Assembly: GCA_002633025.1 (NCBI GenBank)
Contig: NMRB01000252.1
Span: 163,193-227,192, forward strand
From: Notospermus geniculatus
Taxonomy: Eukaryota; Nemertea; Pilidiophora; Heteronemertea; Lineidae
Direction of reading: 5' to 3'
DNA length: 64,000 nt
A program made the translations under genes and the position numbers. This document shows, piece by piece, positions 37,501-47,195 of the stretch. The first letter of the stretch is position 1. Each line of letters starts with the position of its first letter. Under the pieces are notes generated by a model. It was given only the letters and a program-made list of their open reading frames with translations. It was not told the origin of the DNA and made no database searches.

Positions 37501-38297
37501 TCTTAAGGACACTAAAATCCAGTGCCAAATGGGCCACTTCTATTCATGGTTTGACAAAGGTCCTAAAGATAGTTGCCAGTTCCAAAGGTTTCACTTCATT
37601 TTGGTCATATGTCAAGTCAAAGGTTCAATCACTGAGACTACAGCGAATTCTCACCTGCTATCATGAGAGCAAGGGGCAATCCGCAGCACAGCTCAATGAT
37701 CTTGTCCTCTTGTCCATCCAAATCCATGCCATTGACAATCTCCCTGAACAACACCCTTGATTCTTCTATTGCAAGCTTACGCAACTCTATAGCCTGGTAA
37801 ACCTTCTTCACATGAGCAAATCGGAACTTCACCGTTGATGTAAATATGACTTTGATGCATCTGGAAACCTTAATGACTTCTTGACACAACATCATGAAGG
37901 CAGATTTCAATTCATCGTTTTCATCAACATCCTCAGCATTGTCAATAAATAACACAACTTCTTTTTTACATCCCTGGTTTATGTTATGCGCAAGCCAGTA
38001 ACAGACGCCAACAATCCAGTTCTGTTTATGGAAAGTTATATGAGGTCCTATCTCATTCACTACATGAATGATCAATTCATCTAAAGATTTCAAGCCACTG
38101 AAATCAAACTTGTACACGTTGCCAACATCTTGCCGAAGGATAAGTTCTTTGGCAAAGCGTGTTTTGCCAACACTTTTAAAACCGTAGATTCCGAAGATTT
38201 GTTTATGTTTATTCCAGGCGTCCTGCGCTTCTTTCAGTTTATCTGCACGTCCAACGAAGCCATACTCCCAGTGTTGATCCTCGAATATCCCAACCAT
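31563..38297 (-). CDS. STAND2: NB-ARC/TPR protein with intact NTPase motifs and long disordered tail
   Basis: Nine exons join in frame to 1319 aa: 37655-38297, 37233-37349, 36784-36897, 36086-36238, 35660-35884, 35194-35306, 34659-34801, 34274-34377 and 31563-33910. The chosen start MVGIFEDQH is in GCCATGG; an upstream in-frame ATG lies partly in a transposon and is unlikely. Motifs: FVGRAD (14-19), Walker A GFKSVGKT (39-46), Walker B VVLFIDNAED (114-123), IFTSTVK sensor, GLPLAL and the winged-helix FDIHDMQREFV (MHD-like). Canonical TPRs begin near residue 456 (GWHHYTKGNGEEAI) and continue through HYNNVGLMYDLKEDSENAI, RNLGLQWIQLGEYQKAL, AAYLGMGEYATAE and TDLGMAIRKQGRLHEAE to about 770. The disordered tail holds a doubled 13-residue unit and YYPPDTSWHPP. 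Gene plan and sequence show it is a tandem paralogue of STAND1. Confidence 0.87.
32890..32967 (-). repeat. 39-bp coding tandem repeat in the STAND2 tail
   Basis: Two 39-bp units (32890-32928 and 32929-32967) differ by about one base. They encode HANNSGQPVPSDS twice. Being in frame and nearly identical, the duplication is young. Confidence 0.93.
34541..34637. repeat. CATCCTCCCACAGCAG foldback repeat, copy B
   Basis: In the STAND2 intron between 34377 and 34659. The arms are CATCCTCCCACAGCAGGG and CCCTGCTGTTGGATG, with a second inner hairpin CACACAAACTTGTGTGAG. Related to 22544-22632. Confidence 0.65.
36287..36410. repeat. 52-bp intronic tandem repeat (about 2.4 copies)
   Basis: Units begin CATACTTCCTTGCCAACCAG at 36287, 36339 and 36391 (the last partial), within the STAND2 intron between exons 3 and 4. 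Confidence 0.9.
37451..37545. mobile_element. GGAACCTCTC-family MITE fragment in STAND2 intron 1
   Basis: A truncated copy starting GGAACCTCTCAC. It holds the family internal blocks GACAGGAGGACACCTGTCTT and CCAAATGGGCCACTTCTATT but no closing terminal repeat. Confidence 0.7.
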
Positions 38298-38330
38298 GGC
38301 GAGATGTTGACCAGATTCAGTTAGTGGAAT

Positions 38331-38510
38331 ACAGTGGAACCTCTCTATTAAGGACACCTCTGGGACTGACAAATGCTGTCCTTAATTGGGAGGTGTCCTG
38401 ATTACAGAGGTCAAAATGAATAGAAATGGTCAATTTGGGACTGAACTTTGGTGTCCTTAATAGAGAGGTGTCCTCCTGGCAGAGGTGTCCGCTAAGAGAG
38501 GTTCCACTGT
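38331..38510. mobile_element. Full-length GGAACCTCTC-family MITE just upstream of STAND2
   Basis: A 180-bp palindromic element with terminal inverted repeats ACAGTGGAACCTCTCT and its complement AGAGGTTCCACTGT, flanked by TA on both sides. It lies 34 bp upstream of the STAND2 start codon, so it is in the promoter or 5' leader. It is the reference copy for those at 12139, 37451 and 54908. Confidence 0.88.
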
Positions 38511-40607
38511 ACTATGAAGAAAAAATATGCCAGGTGTGAGTGAAAACCATGTGTGATCTCACCACTAAAATTGGTATTCCTACGATTTTTTCACAGCTGA
38601 TTATTCCTATTCCTATTCATGAAGTGAAACTGTTGACAAAACCTTACCCTGGAATACTAAGACTATGCCTAGACAAAAAAGATTGGCAAGTATAATCAGC
38701 TGCCCCCGCAGCTGCCGTCTTTAGTAACCCTCTCCCCAAATATCAGCAACATATTGGCATGTGGATTCTCACTCAGCTAAATCCAGGAAGTTTTTCGTCT
38801 CACATATACAAATACAATGTATAGGCCTAGGCCTACAGTTAAAGTCAAGTTTGAAAACATGCATACAGTAGGCTAATCTGCCACCCCAGGTTGTCTCTGA
38901 ACAGTTCAAGAGATGAGTTAAAAGGGGCGGGGCCTCAAGGATTTCAAGATTTCAAATAAAAAATATCAATGTCCCTTGACCTGAATGACAAAACATTCAT
39001 TCATGGAACTGGTCCTGGAAGACAGAAGCACTCACCTCTCTGTTCCGACGGAAGTCTTCAATCAGTAAATAAGTTATTTGTTTACAACTTCTTCATTCTC
39101 ACATGGACATTACAAGTGTGGCGGGCATTGGAATACGGGCGTGGTATGCTGTGAAAGAGAGTTGGTTGAGCGCGTACTTCCCAGTTTGGGATTCCCCACA
39201 TCTACAGCGCTTGGGGATTCCCCATTTCACAGAGCTGGGATTCCCCAAAACCATTGCGCAACTTAGTCTCGGTCACCCAGCCGCTGTTTCGAATCTGGGG
39301 ATCGAACAAGCGTCTGGGTCATAACGCCACTTTTTCTGTTACGAGCAGACCAAGATCCTGGTCTGGATGCTGATTGGCTAATCAGGGACAGAGCTAGTCA
39401 TTCATTCCCATCGGTCGATTCCTCCCATTTGAAAATCACAATCCGGCTGCTGATTGGGCAAGAGAAGTGATCATGTGACTTCATCATGGCGACGACCACA
39501 TAATGTCAGTTGGGATTTCTCGACCCATCTACCATACGGATACACAATTCCTGCTTAGTTTTCAGCCTGATATTCAACTCCAATAAGTTGATGCTGTCCA
39601 GTACGCTGTCTCAGATCACTTCACCGATCGATTCATTGCCAAATTCAGACATTTTGGAGGGTTGTGAGGTGAGATTTTATCCATCAATGGAAGCAGCCAT
39701 CTTATGTCACGTGACCTGCTACAGCATTACCCACAATGCACTGTATCACAAGAATAACGGCGTTCTGGGCCAGACGTTTGTGTAGCAGTACTGCGGAACG
39801 AAACGGCTGGCTGCGCGAGACTANNNNNNNNNNNNNNNNNNNNNNNNNNNNNNNNNNNNNNNNNNNNNNNNNNNNNCGAAGGTTAACACCTCAACCCAAA
39901 ATTTCGTGAAAAATCTCAAATTTCAGATTTTTGATATTTTCGATAATCTCAAATATCATCAAAGTAAGCCAAGATTTTCAAACACTTTCTTCACCATATT
40001 TCTTAGAATTTTCCATAGATTACTTGAAAAGTCATTTCTGGTAAAAAATGTTAAGATTTCAAAAATCTCAATCTTGATGATATTTTAAAATAGTGATATT
40101 TTCATGATAATTAATTTTTTTCCATGAAATTTCCTCTCTGACATACAGAGGAGATGTCCTAGGGCCAGCAGGTATCAAAGCTGCAACCCCATCGTGTGCA
40201 TACCTCAGCAACAGAAGACAAAAACTTTTGTCCATTTATTTTTTGGTATGAGTGTACATGTATTGTAGCCTATACTGGTAGTATATACTGGTAGTATAGG
40301 CCAAAAGCCAGGCCTACACTACAGTTAACACTAACAGTAGGCCTAGTCCAGTCCACACACCGTCAGTCAGAACGCAGGCACCTCTGAGCATGCTGAGAGT
40401 CGTCAGTAGGGTTAATATAGGGTTAAAACTGGGGTCAAGGGCGAGGAGGGTTGAGTAGGCCTAATCAGTGGGTGAGAGGCTACTAGGCCTAGTAGTAGGC
40501 CGAATGTTCTTCCTACTAGCAGTGGACATGGTGGACCAAATGTGGTGTACATGTACTTAATTGCTGAGATTGCCAAACAAGATCTGATGTATGACTTTCC
40601 ATTGCAG
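38511..40607. other. Gap-containing region upstream of the SLIRP-like gene
   Basis: No gene supported. 39824-39876 is N. 39896-40110 is AT-rich with repeated TTTCAGATTTTTGATATTTTC-like pieces. The missing first exon of the SLIRP-like gene may be in or near the gap. Near 39195-39250 GGGATTCCCCA is repeated about three times. Confidence 0.5.
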
Positions 40608-41931
40608 AAGAACTCCAAGAATATTTCTCCAAGTTTGGCTATGTGCGGTCAAGTACTGTTCTTTTTGTAAGTATAATTACTGGTAAAAAAGACTGATGGA
40701 CTCTCACGGATCCATCAGGACAGGAGTCCAGTGTGGACTCCAGTCATTTACCAGTCGTACCCATCGGCTAAGCCTGCCTGTGTGGCTGATTTACACTGGC
40801 AGTTCTACACCACTTCTATTAGATCCTGTGAAAGCCTCAATGCTGAAACAAAGTTGATTTTGCCAACAATGAGGACTTTAAAGTCAGTTTCAAGAAAAGA
40901 AAACTTTCCGATACTCACCACCATGCCAGTTGGTATTCGTCTTAGCAAATTCACAAATTACAATGTACATGTATCTTGGTGTTTTGATCGACATTGCGAC
41001 ATCCCGTGACCAGAGCGCAAATATGATAATTACGATGTACAATTGAACCAGGGCGTGTCAGTGGTGTGCTGTGATTGGCTGCACCATATCAGTTCAGTAT
41101 GACATACTTTTGCTGCTATTGTCAATTTTTTCTTCATGAAAAAAAGACTCTGGTGGATGGCCAGCTATCATCCTGTGGATACTTTTCCTGACACTGTGGC
41201 AGTGATAATTCCTAATTGTCTCCAAATGACCTGCTCAAATGCTGAATATTCTCATTAGCGTGAGCAATTTGAGAGTTCAGGCTGGCACTTTCAAGTCGAG
41301 CTACCAGAAGTACTTCTGGCAGCTCGACTTAAAAGTGCCAGCCTGAAGAAGACCCCAGTTGGGGTTGAAAATTCGCAAAATTTCTCGAGGATGACTTCGG
41401 TTATTATATCATTTTGTGTGTTGCCTTTTGTGCTCTATCTTTGGGTACTTACATGAATATGTTATATTCCACTGCAGAACAGAGACACTGGAATGAGTCG
41501 AGGGTTTGGTTTTGTGGAATTCGGTCAACGTCAGTCAATTGATGCAGTCCTTAGTCAAAGTCACCATGTTCTTGAAGGAAACAAGGTAATCACCAAAGTG
41601 TGCAGAAAAGAAATAAAATGAAAGTGTGAGAGATTCACTGTTACTAGTCTGACATTAGTTTCTTGAATTGCAAATTGAAACATGAGGTCTCTTTGCTTGG
41701 GGCAATGCTCACTCTTTTTGATGAAACTAAATGCTTGTGTATAAATTAGTCTAATTTGGCTTGTTGAATAAGATGCCAGTTTCTTTACATGTATGTATCG
41801 ATGAAGTCACACAATATTATTTCTGCTTTTTTCAGTTGATTGTTTCCAACAGTACCTACGGTAACCAGATGCCACAACAGGCTAGAGCTGCTTTTCAAAA
41901 TGATGCTGATGACTCAGATGTCTTAACATGA
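40608..41931 (+). CDS. SLIRP-like single-RRM protein, first exon not found
   Basis: Three exons join in frame: 40608-40666, 41478-41585 and 41836-41931. They encode most of one RRM: ELQEYFSKFGYVRSSTVLF (helix 1 and strand 2), then NRDTGMSRGFGFVEF (RNP1) and AVLSQSHHVLEGNKLIV, then a short acidic tail ending DDSDVLT. The order, spacing and the stop soon after the RRM resemble SLIRP, a mitochondrial RNA-binding partner of LRPPRC; its human tail is also short and acidic. The first exon, with the RNP2 strand and any import signal, is missing; exon 2 begins in mid-codon. Another short RRM protein (for example of the Musashi or DAZAP class) is possible, though those have two RRMs. Confidence 0.55.
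41276..41347. repeat. Perfect-type hairpin in the SLIRP-like intron
   Basis: Arms TTCAGGCTGGCACTTTCAAG / CTTAAAAGTGCCAGCCTGAA meet around AGTACTTCT with almost no loop, a 72-nt near-palindrome 130 nt upstream of the exon at 41478. Probably a small foldback element. Confidence 0.8.
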
Positions 41932-43547
41932 TGATGCTCAACATAGGATAATGTCATTAATTGTAAATATTTGTAGAATTAGAGGAGTAAAAGAATTTGT
42001 CAGAATTGGTCTTGTGTTGATCCATAAACTCATTCGACCTGAAATACAGGTACTGCTGGGACAATTTCTCTCTATCAGAAGGTTGTATCAGCCTCAAACC
42101 AAGTATTCTCTCTTCAACAATAATTGAGTTTGAGACACTGATCCGAGATTTTGCAAGTATTACGGCAATGGTCTTCAATTCTGGCACACGCGTTACAAAA
42201 CTTCAGAACTCACTAAAGGAAATCGGAGACTTACCTTTTCATTCACTTGCTCCCATCCTGTTGCAGCATTGTAAGGATAAATGTATATTACAGCTGTGCA
42301 TTAAAACTGCTTTTCCAGGAATTTTACTTTCCTTTACCAGGAATTCCAATTACTGTGAATTCGCTTCTGCTGGACCAGGAAGTGAAAAGGGGCATTCTAG
42401 AACAGCCACTGTGCAGACGGACAACTATTTAACCCTATCTGAAAGAATTTTCATAAATAAGTGCAAGTGGTGGACACTAATCCATATTTCATATATGCAG
42501 AACGTATGACTTCTACGCACTTTCTTCAAACAAAGTGTGTCGTGTTGAACATCCTGATTGATACAAGTTTTGATTGGCACATGTAGTACATCTTTGGATA
42601 TATCTTTATTTGAATGGACATGTTCATACTCAGAAGATATAAATAGACCTGAGTTCATCCCATTATAGCATGTCTCTTTCTGAGTTAATAGTCTGTGTGG
42701 AATTTGTGTAGCTTTTCAGAGAGGGGTGGGTAATATATGGCATTGTTTCATATAAAAGTCAATAGGTTTTTTTCAAAATTTCTGTCGGATTTCAACCAAC
42801 TTCAACACCAAATACCCCCGATATTTTGAACTCTTCTACACCCACCAAAAAAAAGGCAAATGATTCATATATATTTTTTGCTTAGTCATGCCATTACGCG
42901 AATTGGCTGTCATTAACAAGCTTCTGAACAATTATAATCTCAGTTCTCAGAGGAAGTGGTGTGAGGTTGCTGGGTACTTTGAATTTATTACAGATACCAT
43001 TTCCCAGAAACAGAACAAAGAAGACTATAGAACTGTCAGTGACAACCAGTACCCTTCACTGGGGGTAGCTGAAACGAAAGTGAAAATAGCTTCTCAGCAA
43101 TATCTCTGTTTCCTCAATACAAATGTAAACTTTCCATCAGGGGGTTAGAAAGAATTCAAGATCGGCCAACAAAGCTGATTTAATGAAAGAAATGAAGAGT
43201 ACTTCACAAAAAATATTTTATTGCAAAAACATTATTGTAACATCCACTATTATTTACACTTATTGAGAACGGTACGTAGTCAACGCCTCAAAAGTTAGCA
43301 CCACTGACAAAAGCCTTTGATTAGTTTCCCCCAGAAGGCATTTACTATAGGATGTGGTTTCTCCCTTAGCCACTCTGTCTATTGCCATGTCTGTGTTCTT
43401 TCCTGCATTCCTTTTCTCCCCACTAGCACACAAACTGGTGTGGATTTACGAGATGCCTTGATCTAGTGGGTTGTGGTAACTACCCAGTTGGGATTGAAAC
43501 CATGAGTATCCAACTCGCATGATTGATAGTCCAAAGAATGTGGATTT
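41932..43547. other. Convergent 3' region between the SLIRP-like gene and KPTN
   Basis: No gene supported. A minus-strand AATAAA (plus TTTATT, about 43217) is a candidate KPTN polyadenylation signal. 43380-43500 contains a weak tRNA-like B-box match on the minus strand, possibly an old SINE. Confidence 0.45.
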
Positions 43548-46500
43548 TCAAGTGTCATTTTGTGCATCGAGATTTTCAGACTGCAACTGCTGGAAAGCAT
43601 CCTCCATTGTCCTCTCTCTTGTCAATTCTTTCATTCTCTCAAGACATAACCTTGAAACATCTTGAAGGTTATGCTGTAATAGAAGACATTTTCTTTCAGT
43701 TGGCACAATGATAGTGAGATGTCATCAGACAGAATGCAAATACTCTCTCAACAAAATTTCATCATTCACTGGCACAATGATTGCACAAGGGAAAAAACTG
43801 CATTCATGTTCCAATACTGATGATTCATCAAGCTGTTTTCATGAGATACCGATATTCATGACTAACCTGGAGAATATGCAGTCCCTTCAATGAAGCAACT
43901 GCAACCTCCACCAGTCCATCATGTGTGATGTCCAGTTTATCCATCGCTAACAGTGGATAGGAGAAGCCTTTTTGCCATTGGAGATGGTACTGTCCATCAA
44001 GACTGGGTTTAGTGGCTGCCTGAGGTAATGTGTCATTGTCAATGACCTCTTCTTCAGGAGGCAGTGCTTTCGGGTAGTATTTGTAGACTAGGAGTTCCTG
44101 GAAGGAGTTGAGAGGTGCAAGAAGGTGAAAAAATCTCCACATCCATGGTTTCATATGGGTCCACTGTTTACATGTAGTAGGACTCCACTGGTGACATTAC
44201 CTACTTATTCATAGATGAACCTTTCCTCAGTTCTTCAGGTCTTTTCTCGTTCTTTCTTTCCACTCATTCTAAATTTTGTTCAATCCAGTAGGCAAGGTAT
44301 TCTACATTTTTTCCAATCCAGGAGGCAAGGACAAATTGACCATACCTGACCATACGTTCCAAGCAAAATCTCATTCACTCCATCAAAGTCTATATCTGTG
44401 ATACAGCTGCATAACACACTGTCGTAGTCTGCACTTTCGCAGAGCACCATCTGATCACCCAAACCATTGGCAAACACATCTCTGCAATACAAAAATCGGT
44501 AATGTGACTATGCTTATGAATTGCTTTCTATATACATGTATCTCTCAGAACTGGCCAGTTTACTTGTCAGGAAACAAGCAACAAAAGGTGAGAAAACTGG
44601 CTGAGGGAGGTGGTACTTATTCTGAAAGGTGCATTGGCCTACTTCAAGTATAATCAAGGTAGCAACACACAGGTGATGATTCGAAGGTCAGTGGGTTTCC
44701 TGCTGCGCTGGGCACCACAGTATCATAAGTGATGATATCCTATTAAGGGACTGGAGGTCATCAAGCAATATTATCTGTCCCAACCTCTCGGATTCTGACA
44801 TGGACGAGTGTAAGGCCTGCTGCTCAGTGGCCGCCGTTGATTGGCTGTTGGGAGTCACGTGAGCAATTCTTTTGTTTACTCGGTGAGAGTTGATGTGGGC
44901 GAGATTATTCAAATGTAGACCATAGGGTAAGTAGAGAATAACGGAGATTCTGACATGTGAGAAGAAATGGAACAATGCACACCTGTACACCACAGAGACT
45001 TCCAAAGCACTCGTCACCAGCAGATTATAGTCAGGAGAACTCTTTTCCAGATCTTGCTCCATATCTTCTTCAACTGACCCTTGATCACTCTGAGCTGGAG
45101 GGGAGAAAATCATGTCAGAAAAACAACCGTTGAGGCATTAAGCTCTTCACTCTGGTATATTATCATGTGCCCATGTTTGAGGTGATTCAGCTCCTTATAA
45201 TATTGTGCTCTTCAGTTCTAACTGCATGTATTGGCTCTGCTAAGTTCTTTACCTGTCTGGAGGGCACTGGGCATTGCTACATCAGTGGTAAGGCTGAATA
45301 ATCTCACAGAAGTAACTGGACCATCATGTTGTATTGACCAACTCTGAACCATCTCTGAAAAACAAATCACAATACAACATGATCTGTGCTCATTACATAT
45401 CACAACACATCAGTAATGGGAAGTATCTCTGAGCATACTCAAACATGCAAACTAAAGCTATATCACAGGATAAAATATATCAAGTTATACTTATAGCAAA
45501 CAGGTCCATTACAGGAAGAGTCCCCTACATCATTGGTAAGTTTCCTGTTCAGCTAAGTCAGGTGTCGGCCCAATGAGTTTCATGAAGAAAGCGTAATGAA
45601 ACAGTTTATCCAGCAGTAATGAATTCCCTACCTCTACTTTCAACATTGACTACCACCAATTTTACATATCCATCTTGACATCCTATGGCTGTGATTCGTT
45701 GCTTGTAATCATTGTAATATTTGATGTCCATCCATATTACACTGCTTGGTAAATCACAGAATTCTGGGAAGTATCTTTCACTTGGTTGCTGGTCAAAAAT
45801 GTGTTGAATTTTATGCTGGAAAAGATTTAAACAACTTCAAGATGGCAAGTTATGTACTAAGCAAGATGCAACACCTCAAACCTTCAGAATCAGTCAGTTA
45901 ACATTTTAATGACAACACTACGATCGTGTATTCACAACATCAATACCCACCTCTCTGAACATGTGAATACGATTGTCACTGCCACTCAGGAGAAATACTG
46001 TCTCTTTGTTTCCATCAATGATGAGGCTAGAAAGAGAAGATGTGGGTTTGTACATTTTAGGCAGAACTCAAGAAAATATTTGTCATATTTTTTTCACAAG
46101 GTCCTGAGGAAAACTGTTGAAGCTAAATAACAACCGACTTACTCAGTATGACACAGCTGAAAAGGGATGAAGTTCAGTTCCAGGTTGAAGCAGCCCTCTG
46201 AAGTATGACAAAGATATAGGTCCATCACATGATAACTATAGGAAAACCTACGAAATTCATTGAGATATCAAGGTAATATCTCTCCTAGTTCAGGAAGCAT
46301 TCTGTTTCATAATGCTGTGCACCACCAGTACAAGGAGAATTGGAATGCCTTGAACATTTTGATAAATAACTTTTTGTGGCAACACTCTAGACAGACTCAG
46401 AATTGACAAATCTAATAGGTGTCTTACGTGCTATGTTCTCCAAATTGAATTCGGCGTCTGGCTCAGAATCTGAATATATGTTGAGGAACTGGCTCGGTTT

Positions 46501-46849
46501 GTTGTTGCTATTCTGAAAAAGAAATAATAACCCCCAGGTAAGCATCCTCTAGATGAAGAGAGTCAATGATCCACAAGCAGTTTGAGGTTCTGGGGTGTCA
46601 ACTGCTTAATCTGCACTTTGGCCATTATCAAACCCTTTGTGAATGACATAGGTATCTAATTATGGTCATGACAACTTTGTATTCAAGTATTGCTCGTCAA
46701 CCTGAATGATAACTTGATTATTATAGGCATCCCATGGCAGTTTGGCAGACACAGCCTACTACTTACTTTGACAAAAGTGATTCCAACCACAACACCATTT
46801 GACTGTTGTGATCTGCTGAATGCATCAATTGACACAATCTCTGCATCAC
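43548..46849 (-). CDS. KPTN: Kaptin (KICSTOR complex subunit), first exon not assigned
   Basis: Ten exons join in frame: 46767-46849, 46428-46512, 46143-46197, 45951-46026, 45632-45815, 45253-45354, 44983-45094, 44346-44481, 43867-44097 and 43548-43673. Kaptin is part of KICSTOR, which tethers GATOR1 to lysosomes for amino-acid control of mTORC1; it was first described as an actin-linked protein. Diagnostic matches: [126 protein letters not shown] and [11 protein letters not shown]. The fold is a beta-propeller with FG-GAP-like DxDxDG loops. The last exon gives a helical tail ([19 protein letters not shown]). The N-terminal exon should lie within about 46850-47100 but I could not fix it. Divergent from PNO1. 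Confidence 0.95.
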
Positions 46850-47195
46850 CTGCAATAAAGAACAAGACACATGGCTTGAAGTAGGTCACCAGCACCAGAC
46901 CCGGGCGGCCTCCAGGTGGGCCATAGGGATGTGCCTCACCTTGGACTTTCAAGCGGGGTTCATTTTGCTTCAGTCTTCATAATGAAACTACATCGACGGA
47001 AAAGTCCGCAATTAGACCAAACACCCATGACACAGGCCCTATCGTCTATTCTCACATTTTGGCTCCCGAAGCCACCGCTAGGGCTATGCTAGAATGCTCT
47101 GGTATTGGCTGCCGTTTTGTAATGTTGCTGATGTCATTTTAGGATTCCATTTTTCCATAAAATTTCATTCTACCCCGGTGCGGTGTAATAAAANC
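46850..47195. promoter_or_regulatory. Divergent KPTN/PNO1 promoter region
   Basis: The short interval between the first assigned exons of two divergent housekeeping genes. On the minus strand it carries CATGGGTGTTTGGTCTAAT (47011-47029), the third copy of the motif seen at 8649 and 10629. The first exons of both genes must be in or beside it. A single N at 47194 interrupts the PNO1 5' end. Confidence 0.5.

Noticed and set aside
38298-38372. Upstream in-frame start for STAND2 (MSVPEVSL...)
   Set aside because: The extension is encoded by the end of the MITE at 38331-38510 and has no counterpart in STAND1; the ATG in GCCATGG at 38297 fits better.
43380-43500. tRNA gene or SINE on the minus strand
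   Set aside because: Only a loose B-box match (GGTTTCAATCCC); no A box or cloverleaf could be drawn, so it is not listed as an element.
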